Of a DNA stretch of 64,000 nt, positions 53,367 through 64,000 are shown one piece after another (positions within the stretch are counted from its first letter, which is position 1; every line of letters starts with the position of its first letter). The stretch is from assembly GCA_014655195.1 (NCBI GenBank), contig BNBH01000015.1, positions 145,243 to 209,242 on the forward strand. The letters run 5' to 3'. The notes beneath the pieces were generated by a model. It searched no databases. It saw only the letters and a program-made list of their open reading frames with translations, and was not told the origin of the DNA. The position numbers were made by a program, and so were the translations under genes. This DNA comes from Streptomyces cellulosae (lineage in GTDB: Bacteria; Actinomycetota; Actinomycetes; Streptomycetales; Streptomycetaceae).

Positions 53367-55733
53367 TCACTCGGCCTGGAGCACCAGCAGGGCCATGTCG
53401 TCCGCCGGGGGCCGCGCCCCGAACTGGTGCACGAGCCGGGTGATCCGGTCCGCTATCGCCCCGGCCTCCATCCCGGCGCAGCCCGCCAGCGCGCGGGCCA
53501 GTCCGTCGCCGTCGTCGAACTGCCGTGACCCGGAGCGCCGCTCGGTGACTCCGTCGGTGACGCAGAGCAGGGTGTCGCCGGAGTACATCTCGAAGGTCTC
53601 GCTGGTGTACCCGGCGTCCTCGACGACCCCGAGCAGCGTCTGCGGCTGGGCGACGGCTCGTACGGCGCCCTCCGGGTCGAGGAGGAGGGGCAGGGGGTGG
53701 CCGGCGGAGGCGATGGTGCAGCGGACGCCGCCCTCGAAGGGCACCAGTTCGCCGTAGAGGAGGGACAGGAATCGGGTCTGGGGGCCGTCGCCGGGGGCGG
53801 TGGGGCGTGCCCCGGCCGCCACCAGCGCGCGAGCCGCCGCGTCGGCGGCCTCGGTGGCGTCGTCGAGGAGGAGCTGGTTGAGCCGGTCGAGGACGTCGGC
53901 GACGCGGTAGCCCTCGCGGGCGAGCAGCCGCAGCCAGGGGCGGACCAGGCCGATGACGACGGCCGCCTCGGGGCCCTTGCCCTGGACGTCGCCGACGGCG
54001 AAGCACCAGCGTCCGTGACCGGCCGGGAAGAGGTCGTAGAAGTCGCCGCTGGGGCCGCCCTTGTCGCACGGTTCGTGGACGAGGGCGCTGCGCACGCCGG
54101 GGATCTCGGCGACGGCGCCGGGCAGCAGGCCGCGCTGGAGCACGGCGCTGATGGTGGCCTGGCGGGCGTACTGCCGGGCCGCCCCGATGGCGAGCGCGAC
54201 CCGGCGTCCCAGGTCCTCCACGAGCCCGGTGATCTCGTCGGGGAAACGGTCGATGCCGCCCCGCCCGATCACCAGCGTGCCGAGCGGGCGCCCCCCGGCG
54301 ACGAGCCGGTACGCGAGCGCGGCTCCGGGCGGATCGAGGGCGGGCCCCTCGGCGTCACCGGGCGGAGGCCCGCCGGCCTCACGGGACGCCACTCCGTCGA
54401 CGCCCCCGGACACGGCGGACACCGGACTGCCGGCCTTCCCGGCCACGGCGGACGCCGGTCCCCCAAAGCCGGCGCACTCCGAACCGCCGACCTCCCCAGC
54501 CACGGCGGACGCCGGTCCCCCAAAGCCGGCGCACTCCGAACCGCCGACCTCCCCAGCCACGGCGGACATGGGCCCGTCCGCGCCCCCGGACGCGGCGGAC
54601 GCCGGCCCTCCGGCGGCCCGGGAGCCGACGCTCTCCCGCCCGTCGGCTCGCTCCGCCGTCGGACCGCCCGCGCGTCCGGACCGGTCCGGCGTGCCCGGTT
54701 CCGCGCCCTCCACAACGGTGGCCCCCGGCCACGGATACCGCACCGGCCCCGTGCCCAGCGGGTCGTCCGACTGGGGCGGCGGTGTGCGTTCGAGGGCCCG
54801 GCTCAGCTCCTCCACCAGGTGCTCGCCGGCGTGCCAGACGCGGGCGAGGCGGCCTCCCGCTCCGGGGCGGCCGCCGTGCGCGGTGGCCTCGTCCTCCAGC
54901 CAGACCGCGCACCAGTCGGCGAGCCGGGGCACGATCAGCTGGCCGGTGAGGGAGGCGACCAGGTCCTCGTCCAGCTGTCCGGCGAGCAGGTCGGACGCCT
55001 CGGCGAGGAAGGACAGCGCGCCCCGGCCGAGCCAGGCACCGTCGCGGCCGGGGCGGCGGGCCAGCCAGTCGTCGCCGTAGGAGGCGGCCCGCCAGGCGTC
55101 CCGGGGGCCTTCGCGCGGGCCGTCTCGGGGTCCGGTGTGCCCGCGCGGGGCGAGGGGGTCGGGCGGGTCGCCGGAGAGGGCGGCGGCGGCGCGCAGGTCC
55201 CGCGCCGGGGCGCGCTCCCCGGCGTACGCGGCGGGCGGGCCGGCGGGCGCCTCCTCGCGCGTGGGCAGCCGCGCCCACACGGTCTTGCTGCCGGCGCGGT
55301 AGGTGACGCCCCAGGACTCGGCGAGCGCGGCGACCAGGCGCAGGCCGCGCCCGTACTCGGGGATGTCGTGCGCCGGCGCCTCCACGGCGTCGTCGCGGGG
55401 CGTGCGGGAGGGGTGCCGGTCGGCGACCTCGACGACGAGCGCGCCGGTGTCCTCCTCCAGCCTGCAGGTCAGGTGGACGTCGGTGCCGGCGTGCACGACC
55501 GCGTTGGTGACCAGCTCGCTGGCGACCAGGGCGGCGTCGTCGCCGACGCGGCCGGTGAGGAGGTCGGCGCCGTCCGCCGAGGCCTGCGCCCATTCCGTGA
55601 GCGCCTTGCGCAGCAGCGCGCGTGCGGAGCCCGGCGCGAGGGGACTTCCGGACAGCGTCGCCTCCACCCGCGTGCTCCCCCGCACGTCGGAGGCGCACGA
55701 GGTGGTCTCCCGTTGGGTCGGAATGGCCCGCAT
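53367..55733 (-). CDS. SpoIIE-type PP2C phosphatase with HATPase and GAF-like domains
   Basis: A regulatory protein of about 788 residues. An RsbW-like HATPase domain (about 20-150) has ASELVTNAVVHAGTDV and GRGLRLVAALAESWG. A GAF-like region (about 225-500) is split by a Gly/Ala/Ser-rich linker containing a 19-residue tandem repeat (about 389-430). The C-terminal SpoIIE/RsbU phosphatase (about 546-788) includes GDFYDLFPAG, GDVQGKGPEAA and PADDMALLVL with metal-binding Asp residues. It probably controls an anti-anti-sigma factor. ATG 55733 follows GGGGAG at good spacing; ATGs at 55808 and 55877 are in frame. Confidence 0.9.
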   Translation of the reverse strand: MRAIPTQRETTSCASDVRGSTRVEATLSGSPLAPGSARALLRKALTEWAQASADGADLLTGRVGDDAALVASELVTNAVVHAGTDVHLTCRLEEDTGALVVEVADRHPSRTPRDDAVEAPAHDIPEYGRGLRLVAALAESWGVTYRAGSKTVWARLPTREEAPAGPPAAYAGERAPARDLRAAAALSGDPPDPLAPRGHTGPRDGPREGPRDAWRAASYGDDWLARRPGRDGAWLGRGALSFLAEASDLLAGQLDEDLVASLTGQLIVPRLADWCAVWLEDEATAHGGRPGAGGRLARVWHAGEHLVEELSRALERTPPPQSDDPLGTGPVRYPWPGATVVEGAEPGTPDRSGRAGGPTAERADGRESVGSRAAGGPASAASGGADGPMSAVAGEVGGSECAGFGGPASAVAGEVGGSECAGFGGPASAVAGKAGSPVSAVSGGVDGVASREAGGPPPGDAEGPALDPPGAALAYRLVAGGRPLGTLVIGRGGIDRFPDEITGLVEDLGRRVALAIGAARQYARQATISAVLQRGLLPGAVAEIPGVRSALVHEPCDKGGPSGDFYDLFPAGHGRWCFAVGDVQGKGPEAAVVIGLVRPWLRLLAREGYRVADVLDRLNQLLLDDATEAADAAARALVAAGARPTAPGDGPQTRFLSLLYGELVPFEGGVRCTIASAGHPLPLLLDPEGAVRAVAQPQTLLGVVEDAGYTSETFEMYSGDTLLCVTDGVTERRSGSRQFDDGDGLARALAGCAGMEAGAIADRITRLVHQFGARPPADDMALLVLQAE
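54442..54567. repeat. 57-bp tandem repeat in SpoIIE-phosphatase gene
   Basis: Bases 54442-54498 are repeated exactly at 54499-54555, with the first 12 bases of a third unit at 54556-54567. It encodes two copies of GGPASAVAGEVGGSECAGF. Exact identity indicates a recent duplication in the linker. Confidence 0.95.
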
Positions 55734-55993
55734 GGGCAGCTCCCCGGGCAGTTCGTACGAAGAGAACTCGATCGCTTGCCGACAGGGTGACAGAACGGAC
55801 CCGCCCATAAGCGTGGAGTCACGAAAGTGGACCGCTTGCCGGGGGAACAGTGCTACCCGTTCGGTCAGCAACGGCACCGCGACCGCTCGTTTCCGGTCAT
55901 CGCGGAACGAGGGCTGTCGGGCCCGCGCCGGCCGGCGCGGGCCCGCACAACAGGAGCCCCGACGGGAGCCCCGACAGGAGCCCCGAAGGAGCC

Positions 55994-56938
55994 TCAGGAG
56001 AAGTCGAGGACCAGGCGCCCGCGCAGCCCGCCCGCCTCCAGCAGGCGGTGCGCCTCGGCCGCGTCGGACGCGGGCAGCACCTTGGCGACGCGCAGGGACA
56101 GCACGCCCTGCTCGGCCTGGAGCCGCAGGGTGTCCAGCAGGGCGGTGTCGGTGCGGACGCTCGCCACGATCACCGGGATCACCGTGACGCCGCGTTCCGC
56201 GGGGCCCTGCCAGCCGCGCAGCGCGACGAGGGCACCGCCGTCCGCGACCGCGGGGACGGCCTCCTCGCGCTGGTCGGAGCCGTCCACCAGGCCGGGCACA
56301 CCGTCGGGCGCCAGTTTCCGGATGCGGGCGGCGACGTCCGTGCCGCGGTCGACGACATGGTCGGCGCCGAAGCCCCGCACCAGGTCGCGGTCGTGCGGGG
56401 CGGCGTCGGCGACGACGGTCAGACCGTCGGCCTTGGCGAGTTCGACCGCGTAGCCGCCGACGGCGCCCGTCGCGCCGGTCACGGCGACGGTGGCGCCCTC
56501 GGGCAGCGCGAGGGTGTCGAGGGCCAGCCGGGCGGTGGCGGCGTTCATCAGGAGGGTGGACGCCTCGGCGTGGTCCGTTCCGGCGGGTGCGGGGACCACC
56601 GACTCCGCGGGCACGACGACGTGTTCGGCGTAGGCGCCGCCCTGCGGGCGGGTGAACATCACGATGGCGACGACCCGTTGCCCCACGGAGAGCCGGCCGT
56701 CGACGCCGGGGCCGATCTGGTCGATCACGCCGGCCGCGTCCATACCGGGCACGAACGGGGGCGGCACATCCGTCATCCGGGGGGCGTGGCCGCCGGTGCG
56801 CAGCATGACGTCGGTGGGGTTCACGGCGGCCGCGTGCACCCGGATGCGGACCTCACCGGGTCCCGCCTCGGGGGTGGGGAGCTCCATCTCCCGCAGGACC
56901 TCGGGACCGCCGTACGTGGTTAATGCGATTGCCTTCAT
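55994..56938 (-). CDS. Zinc-type quinone oxidoreductase-like MDR protein
   Basis: A 314-residue NADPH-dependent oxidoreductase of the MDR superfamily, quinone-reductase branch. MKAIALTTYGGPEVL is the usual N-terminus, with AAAVNPTDVMLRTG next. VAVTGATGAVGGYAVELAK is the Rossmann GxGxxG-like loop. No structural-zinc Cys cluster is present. ATG 56938 is chosen over one 17 codons upstream. Confidence 0.9.
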   Translation of the reverse strand: MKAIALTTYGGPEVLREMELPTPEAGPGEVRIRVHAAAVNPTDVMLRTGGHAPRMTDVPPPFVPGMDAAGVIDQIGPGVDGRLSVGQRVVAIVMFTRPQGGAYAEHVVVPAESVVPAPAGTDHAEASTLLMNAATARLALDTLALPEGATVAVTGATGAVGGYAVELAKADGLTVVADAAPHDRDLVRGFGADHVVDRGTDVAARIRKLAPDGVPGLVDGSDQREEAVPAVADGGALVALRGWQGPAERGVTVIPVIVASVRTDTALLDTLRLQAEQGVLSLRVAKVLPASDAAEAHRLLEAGGLRGRLVLDFS

Positions 56939-57009
56939 GGCGAGAGGCAACCGCGCCGGCCCGCGATCGATTCCCGGAACCGGCGGCACAAAAGCGGAAG
57001 GTCGGCTTC

Positions 57010-57037
57010 GGCCGGGAGGGCGTGCGCCCTCCCGGCC
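57010..57037 (-). terminator. Terminator of the acyl-CoA synthetase gene
   Basis: A perfect 12-bp stem (57010-57021 with 57026-57037) and a four-base loop lie 10 bp past the acyl-CoA synthetase stop codon. Confidence 0.8.
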
Positions 57038-57046
57038 GACGGTCCG

Positions 57047-58921
<1,875 letters not shown>

Positions 58922-59096
58922 GACATCCTCCGGGGCCCGCGACGGTGCGGCTGGCTCAGTGCGGCTGGGGTTTCCTCGCAGCGTTGTTTAACTCGCGAGT
59001 AACTATCGAGCACGGACAGAGTAAAGGTCGACCGGCCACTGCGTAAGGGGCCACGGCCTGTAACTTCACACAGACAGTCACGCGAGGAACGTACGA

Positions 59097-59124
59097 GGCC
59101 CGCCGCACGGACGTGCGACGGGCC
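59097..59124 (-). terminator. Terminator of lepA
   Basis: A 13-bp stem with one mismatch (59097-59109 with 59112-59124) lies 43 bp past the lepA stop codon. Confidence 0.7.
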
Positions 59125-59166
59125 CCGATTCGCCCGGTTTGCGGAGTGACCCCCGGTAACCCGCGG

Positions 59167-61035
59167 CTACTTCTTGGCCTTGCCGGATCCCGCGTTCTCG
59201 TCGCTGGAGAGGACGGCGATGAAGGCCTCCTGGGGAACCTCCACGGAACCCACCATCTTCATCCGCTTCTTGCCTTCCTTCTGCTTCTCCAGCAGCTTCC
59301 GCTTACGGGAGATGTCACCGCCGTAGCACTTGGCGAGGACGTCCTTGCGGATGGCGCGGATGGTCTCGCGGGCGATCACCCGGGAGCCGATGGCCGCCTG
59401 CACGGGCACCTCGAACGCCTGCCGCGGGATCAGCTCCTTCAGCTTGGCGACGAGCCGCACGCCGTACGCGTACGCCTGGTCCTTGTGGGTGATCGCGGAG
59501 AACGCGTCCACCTTGTCGCCGTGCAGCAGGATGTCCACCTTGACCAGGCTGGACGTCTGCTCGCCCGTGGGCTCGTAGTCGAGGGAGGCGTAGCCGCGGG
59601 TCTTGGACTTCAGCTGGTCGAAGAAGTCGAAGACGATCTCCGCGAGCGGCAGGGTGTAGCGGATCTCCACCCGGTCCTCGGAGAGGTAGTCCATGCCGAG
59701 CAGGACGCCGCGCCGGCTCTGGCACAGCTCCATGATCGAGCCGATGAACTCGCTGGGCGCGAGGATCGTGGCCCGCACGACGGGCTCGTAGACCTCGCTG
59801 ATTTTGCCCTCGGGGAACTCGCTCGGGTTGGTGACGGTGTGCTCGGTCCCGTCCTCCATGACCACGCGGTAGACCACGTTGGGGGCGGTGGCGATCAGGT
59901 CGAGGCCGAACTCGCGCTCTAGCCGCTCGCGGATCACGTCCAGGTGCAGCAGGCCGAGGAAGCCGACGCGGAAGCCGAAGCCGAGCGCGGCGGAGGTCTC
60001 CGGCTCGTACACCAGGGCGGCGTCGTTGAGCTGGAGCTTGTCGAGGGCCTCGCGCAGCTCCGGGTAGTCCGAGCCGTCCAGCGGGTACAGCCCGGAGAAC
60101 ACCATCGGCTTGGGGTCCTTGTAGCCGCCGAGGGCCTCCGTGGCGCCCTTGGACTGGCTGGTGACGGTGTCACCGACCTTCGACTGGCGGACGTCCTTCA
60201 CACCCGTGATCAGGTAGCCCACCTCGCCGACGCCGAGGCCGTCCGCGGCCAGCATCTCCGGCGAGTTGGTGCCGATCTCCAGCAGCTCGTGGGTGGCGCC
60301 GGTGGACATCATCTTGATGCGCTCGCGCTTGTTGAGCTGGCCGTCGATGACACGGACGTAGGTGACGACACCGCGGTAGGAGTCGTAGACCGAGTCGAAG
60401 ATCATCGCGCGGGCGGGGGCGTCCGCGACGCCGACCGGGGCCGGGATGTCGGCGACCACGCGGTCCAGCAGCGCCTCGACGCCGAGGCCGGTCTTCGCGG
60501 ACACCTTCAGCACGTCGTCCGGGTCGCAGCCGACCAGGTTCGCCAGCTCCTCGGCGAACTTCTCCGGCTGCGCGGCCGGCAGGTCGATCTTGTTCAGCAC
60601 CGGGATGATCGTGAGGTCGTTCTCCATCGCCAGGTACAGGTTGGCGAGGGTCTGCGCCTCGATGCCCTGGGCGGCGTCGACCAGGAGGATGGTCCCCTCG
60701 CACGCGGCGAGCGACCGGGAGACCTCGTACGTGAAGTCGACGTGCCCCGGGGTGTCGATCATGTTGAGGATGTGCGTCTTGCTCTTGTCGTGGGTCGGGG
60801 CCCACGGCAGACGCACCGCCTGGGACTTGATCGTGATGCCGCGCTCGCGCTCGATGTCCATGCGGTCGAGGTACTGAGCGCGCATCTGCCGCTGCTCGAC
60901 CACACCGGTCAGCTGGAGCATCCGGTCGGCGAGCGTGGACTTGCCGTGGTCGATGTGCGCGATGATGCAGAAATTGCGGATCAGCGCCGGGTCGGTACGG
61001 CTCGGCTCGGGCACATGGCTAGGGATCGCGGGCAC
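59167..61035 (-). CDS. lepA: Elongation factor 4 (LepA)
   Basis: A 622-residue ribosome-associated GTPase that can back-translocate ribosomes. IRNFCIIAHIDHGKSTLADR is the G1 region, RGITIKSQ the G2, DTPGHVDF the G3 and NKIDLP the G4. The C-terminus GGDISRKRKLLEKQKEGKKR is specific to LepA. GTG 61035 (AGGA upstream) gives the VPAIPSHVPEPSRTDPALIR start usual in Streptomyces; an ATG ten codons upstream is in frame. It is divergent from rpsT. Confidence 0.98.
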   Translation of the reverse strand: MPAIPSHVPEPSRTDPALIRNFCIIAHIDHGKSTLADRMLQLTGVVEQRQMRAQYLDRMDIERERGITIKSQAVRLPWAPTHDKSKTHILNMIDTPGHVDFTYEVSRSLAACEGTILLVDAAQGIEAQTLANLYLAMENDLTIIPVLNKIDLPAAQPEKFAEELANLVGCDPDDVLKVSAKTGLGVEALLDRVVADIPAPVGVADAPARAMIFDSVYDSYRGVVTYVRVIDGQLNKRERIKMMSTGATHELLEIGTNSPEMLAADGLGVGEVGYLITGVKDVRQSKVGDTVTSQSKGATEALGGYKDPKPMVFSGLYPLDGSDYPELREALDKLQLNDAALVYEPETSAALGFGFRVGFLGLLHLDVIRERLEREFGLDLIATAPNVVYRVVMEDGTEHTVTNPSEFPEGKISEVYEPVVRATILAPSEFIGSIMELCQSRRGVLLGMDYLSEDRVEIRYTLPLAEIVFDFFDQLKSKTRGYASLDYEPTGEQTSSLVKVDILLHGDKVDAFSAITHKDQAYAYGVRLVAKLKELIPRQAFEVPVQAAIGSRVIARETIRAIRKDVLAKCYGGDISRKRKLLEKQKEGKKRMKMVGSVEVPQEAFIAVLSSDENAGSGKAKK

Positions 61036-61286
61036 GCAGGGTCCTGATTCTTGAGGCGTCCGCATACGTGTGCTTGTCCGTCTGCGGTCTCGGGTCGGAT
61101 CGATACGTAGCTTCCATGGTCCCACGGGTGGCGACCTGGGACGGGTTTGGGCCAAGGAATGGCCCGCTGGTAGTGTGGGGGGCTGTGTCTCATGCCCTCT
61201 CAGCGCGAGGCACACCCCAAGAAATCACCCGGTGCGAAGCCGTGCGTCAGCGTACGGCCCGTGCCAGAACCTGTAGAGGCTCATTC

Positions 61287-61553
61287 GTGGCGAACATCAA
61301 GTCCCAGATCAAGCGGAACAAGACCAACGAGAAGGCCCGGCTGCGCAACAAGGCCGTCAAGTCCTCTCTGAAGACCGCGATCCGCAAGGCCCGCGAGGCC
61401 GCCGCCGCGGGTGACGCCGAGAAGGCCACCGAGTACCAGCGCGCCGCTGCGCGCCAGCTCGACAAGGCCGTCTCGAAGGGCGTCATCCACAAGAACCAGG
61501 CCGCCAACAAGAAGTCGGCGCTGGCTCGCAAGGTCGCGTCCGTCAAGGGCTGA
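61287..61553 (+). CDS. rpsT: 30S ribosomal protein S20
   Basis: An 88-residue, Lys/Arg/Ala-rich primary 16S rRNA binding protein. VANIKSQIKRNKTNEKARLR is the standard S20 N-terminus. GTG 61287 is preceded by AGAGG. As in other bacteria it lies beside holA and lepA. Confidence 0.98.
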   Translation: MANIKSQIKRNKTNEKARLRNKAVKSSLKTAIRKAREAAAAGDAEKATEYQRAAARQLDKAVSKGVIHKNQAANKKSALARKVASVKG

Positions 61554-61621
61554 ACCACCCTGATCTGACCGTCGGCGGGACCCGGGCGGGCCCTCTCTCA
61601 TCCGCCCCCGGCCGACACCCC

Positions 61622-61722
61622 CGAGCCCGTACGCGGCCTGCGTTCGCCACGCGGGTACGGGCTCGACAGCTTCATCCGGAGGCCCCGTCCCCCGCCCTTC
61701 CCCAGGGCGGAAGGCGGGGCCT
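61622..61722. terminator. Tandem hairpins between convergent rpsT and holA
   Basis: An 11-bp perfect stem (61622-61632 with 61655-61665) is followed by a second hairpin with GGCCCCG at 61681-61687 and CGGGGCC near 61715-61721. They probably end transcription from both sides. Confidence 0.75.
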
Positions 61723-61744
61723 TCGGCATGTACGTCTACGAGGG

Positions 61745-62734
61745 CTACGCCCGGCCGCGGGAGCGGGCCGCACGGGCGATGGTGACGACCGCCTTCTCCA
61801 GGGCGTACTCCGGGTCGTCCCCGCCGCCCTTCACGCCCGCGTCGGCCTCGGCGACCGCGCGCAGCGCCACGGCGACGCCGTCCGGGGTCCAGCCGCGCAT
61901 CTGCTGGCGCACGCGGTCGATCTTCCAGGGGGGCATGCCCAGCTCACGCGCCAGGTCGGCGGGGCGGCCGCCGCGCGCCGAGGACAGCTTGCCGATGGCG
62001 CGGACGCCCTGCGCGAGCGCGCTGGTGATCAGCACGGGGGCCACGCCCGTCGACAGCGACCAGCGCAGCGCCTCCAGGGCCTCCGCCGTGCGTCCCTCGA
62101 CGGCCCGGTCGGCGACCGTGAAGCTCGACGCCTCGGCCCGCCCGGTGTAGTAGCGGCCGACGACGGCCTCGTCGATGGTGCCCTCGACGTCCGCGACGAG
62201 CTGCGTGACCGCGGAGGCCAGCTCGCGCAGGTCGCTGCCGATGGCGTCGACGAGCGCCTGGCACGCCTCGGGCGTCGCCGAACGCCCTGCCGTCCGGAAC
62301 TCGTTGCGCACGAACGCCAGCCGGTCCGCCGGCTTGGTCATCTTCGGGCAGGCCACCTCGCGCGCACCCGCCTTGCGCGCCGCGTCCAGCAGCCCCTTGC
62401 CCTTGGCGCCGCCCGCGTGCAGCAGCACGAGGGTGATCTCCTCGGCGGGCGAGGACAGGTACGTCTTGACGTCCTTGACGGTGTCGGCCGACAGGTCCTG
62501 CGCGTTGCGCACGACGACGACCTTGCGCTCGGCGAACAGCGAGGGGCTGACCAGCTCGGCGAGGGTGCCCGGCTGGAGCTGGTCCGGGGTCAGGTCGCGT
62601 ACGTCCGTGTCGGCGTCGGAGGCCTTCGCGGCCGCCACCACCTCCCGCACGGCGCGGTCGAGCAGCAGCTCCTCCTGGCCCACGGCGAGCGTCACGGGGG
62701 CGAGAGGGTCGTCGGATGCGTTCTTCCTGGCCAT
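61745..62734 (-). CDS. holA: DNA polymerase III subunit delta
   Basis: A 329-residue clamp-loader subunit that opens the beta sliding clamp. TLAVGQEELLLDRAVREVV is the family N-terminus, followed by LVSPSLFAERKVVVVRNAQD and the C-terminal collar region with LGMPPWKIDRVRQQMRGW. ATG 62734 gives MARKNASDDPLAPVTLAV; an ATG six codons earlier is less likely. Confidence 0.95.
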   Translation of the reverse strand: MARKNASDDPLAPVTLAVGQEELLLDRAVREVVAAAKASDADTDVRDLTPDQLQPGTLAELVSPSLFAERKVVVVRNAQDLSADTVKDVKTYLSSPAEEITLVLLHAGGAKGKGLLDAARKAGAREVACPKMTKPADRLAFVRNEFRTAGRSATPEACQALVDAIGSDLRELASAVTQLVADVEGTIDEAVVGRYYTGRAEASSFTVADRAVEGRTAEALEALRWSLSTGVAPVLITSALAQGVRAIGKLSSARGGRPADLARELGMPPWKIDRVRQQMRGWTPDGVAVALRAVAEADAGVKGGGDDPEYALEKAVVTIARAARSRGRA

Positions 62735-62792
62735 CGCCGACAAGCATCCCACGGGCCACCGACAACCCGGCCGGCCGCTCGTGCGGAGGCCG

Positions 62793-63047
62793 TTACGGCT
62801 CCTCGCGCCAGCCGTCCCACCCGGCGAGGAACTCGTTCAGCTCGCCGGGGTCCAGCCGGCCCGCCTCGTCCCGCAGCAGCACGAGCCACTGCGCGTCCTC
62901 CGCGTCGTCCTCCCCCGCGAGGGCGTCCCGCACGAGCCGCGGCTCCTCGTCCACGCCGAAGCGCTCCTCCAGCGCCTCGGCCACCTCCTCGGCCGCGTCC
63001 CGGTCGGGCAGCACCAGCACATGTCGCACATCACTCACACGGCTCAT
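62793..63047 (-). CDS. Small acidic protein of unknown function
   Basis: An 84-residue soluble, Glu/Asp-rich protein: VRHVLVLPDRDAAEEVAEAL, then EDAQWLVLLRDE and LAGWDGWREEP. I recall it as a conserved hypothetical of Streptomyces without assigned role. ATG 63047 or GTG 63038 can start it. It lies between holA and the N-acetyltransferase gene on the same strand. Confidence 0.75.
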   Translation of the reverse strand: MSRVSDVRHVLVLPDRDAAEEVAEALEERFGVDEEPRLVRDALAGEDDAEDAQWLVLLRDEAGRLDPGELNEFLAGWDGWREEP

Positions 63048-63061
63048 TGTCCGGTACGGGG

Positions 63062-63889
63062 TCAGCCGTCCGTCCCGCCGCCCCGCACCGCCGGCGCCGC
63101 GTCGAGCGTGATCCCGAACTCGTCCCGGTAGATCCCCAGCACCTCCGCGTCCGACCCTGCCTCCCGCTCCTGCCGTGTGCCGTCGGGAGCCGTGAGGGTC
63201 AGCCGCCGGCCGCTGAGCGTGATCCGCCCGCCGTCCTCGGTGACCCGCGAGCACACCAGCGACCGGGTGAAGTGGGAGTGCGGCGAGGTGCGGTGCCACC
63301 AGGCTCCCGCCGTGAAGTCGGCGAGCGCCCTGGGCCGTGTCTCCAGCCGGTACACCGGCCGCCCGTCGCGCAGCACGTCCAGGTCCGCCGCGTCCGCCGC
63401 CCCGTGACCGCCGCGCACCCTGGCCGCGTCCGGCTCGGCCTCCGCGATCCGGAAGACGCCCGCCGGGTCACGCTGCTCCCCTCGCTCCCCGAAGGCGAGC
63501 GGCAGATGGAAGTGCGAGCCGAAGCCGACGTCCGCCAGCCAGTCGCCGCCGTGCTCCGTCCGCACCCGCAGCGCGAGATGGTCGTACGGGATGCCCAGGC
63601 GTCCGCCCTCCCCGTACACCCGTGCGGCGAGCAAGATGACGTCGTAGCCGAGGGCGGTCAGCAACGCCCCGAAGGCGCCGTTGAGTTCGTAGCAGAACCC
63701 GCCGCGCCCGGCCTCCACCACCTTGTCCAGCAGCCGCTTCTCGTCCAGCACGATCTCCTCGCCGAGATGCACGGACAGGTTCTCGAACGGCACGGTCCGC
63801 AGATGGCGCAGGTGCAGCTCCCGCAGCGCCTCCGGCGTGGGCCGGGCGGGCCGCTCCGCCCCCAGGCGGCGCAGATAGGCGTCGGTCGT
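63062..63889 (-). CDS. Arylamine N-acetyltransferase, start not resolved
   Basis: A NAT-family enzyme that transfers acetyl groups to arylamines or hydrazines. The catalytic triad is visible: Cys in RGGFCYELNGAFG, His in YDHLALRV and Asp in LADVGFGSH. Similarity extends upstream of GTG 63793 through LHLRHLRTVPFENLSVHLG and back to TTDAYLRRLGAERPARP near 63889, the usual N-terminus. But that frame has no ATG, GTG or TTG between 63793 and the window edge at 64000, although it stays open. Either the start lies outside, or a frameshift separates it from the ATG at 63948 in another frame. Confidence 0.82.
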   Translation of the reverse strand, partial: TTDAYLRRLGAERPARPTPEALRELHLRHLRTVPFENLSVHLGEEIVLDEKRLLDKVVEAGRGGFCYELNGAFGALLTALGYDVILLAARVYGEGGRLGIPYDHLALRVRTEHGGDWLADVGFGSHFHLPLAFGERGEQRDPAGVFRIAEAEPDAARVRGGHGAADAADLDVLRDGRPVYRLETRPRALADFTAGAWWHRTSPHSHFTRSLVCSRVTEDGGRITLSGRRLTLTAPDGTRQEREAGSDAEVLGIYRDEFGITLDAAPAVRGGGTDG

Positions 63890-63975
63890 CGCGGTGTGTC
63901 GGCGTACAAGCGAACGTGCACCACCTCGTACGGATGAAAGTGCACCATTCCTGATGCGGTGACGGGGTGCCGGCC

Positions 63976-64000
63976 GTGAGTCTGCTGCTGTCGTTTCGGG
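63976..64000 (+). CDS. Possible start of a divergent gene cut by window edge
   Basis: A GTG at 63976 opens VSLLLSFR before the sequence ends. Its position, divergent from the N-acetyltransferase, makes a gene start plausible, but eight codons do not allow a call. Confidence 0.2.

Overview
The window is chromosomal DNA of a Streptomyces or close relative. It has very high G+C with G/C-rich third codon positions, frequent GTG starts, ATGA or GTGA translational couplings and Streptomyces-type intergenic palindromes. From memory, the gene order follows the S. coelicolor SCO2519-SCO2566 neighbourhood; I could not run a comparison.

Left part (1-16.3 kb): a truncated MMPL exporter, a membrane-anchored hypothetical, and a tight minus-strand operon of the SCO2521-SCO2525 type (SAM methyltransferase, helical protein, variant P-loop ATPase and two unknowns). 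Then come a GNAT, a TerB-like protein, leuA with a four-leucine leader peptide, a protealysin-type M4 protease followed by its emfourin-type inhibitor, a GH1 beta-glucosidase and era.

Accessory insert (16.4-29 kb): a secreted DNRLRE/FG-GAP protein is divergent from a 2.65 kDa-residue-scale (about 2,655 aa) secreted RHS/YD-repeat polymorphic toxin with an inserted ricin-type lectin, a Hint domain and a restriction-endonuclease-fold toxin tip, followed by a small putative immunity gene. The toxin tip and immunity gene are visibly less GC-rich than the rest. A decayed tyrosine integrase lies just downstream.

Era-associated operon (29-35 kb): phoH, ybeY, a CNNM/CorC-type CBS protein, an MmcQ/YjbR gene and a cytidine-deaminase-like gene. 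The MmcQ/YjbR gene is split by a roughly 1.78 kb element that encodes a large serine integrase and little else. Both att junctions can be read. Rejoining the element ends on paper restores a 61-codon Cys-containing ORF that stops inside the integrase start codon.

Right part (35-64 kb): a PfkB kinase, a glucarate catabolic pair (glucarate dehydratase and 5-dehydro-4-deoxyglucarate dehydratase) divergent from an MFS transporter with a near-consensus CRP-type palindrome between them, RNase Z, HIT protein, a tricorn-like protease whose gene carries two in-frame dispersed repeats, rsmE with a nitronate monooxygenase, hrcA-dnaJ under a CIRCE operator, an MBL-fold protein, a DUF3097 protein, hemW, a SpoIIE-type phosphatase, a quinone oxidoreductase, a long-chain acyl-CoA synthetase, lepA, rpsT, holA, a small acidic protein and an arylamine N-acetyltransferase whose start cannot be found. 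No rRNA, tRNA, CRISPR array or intact insertion sequence was recognised.
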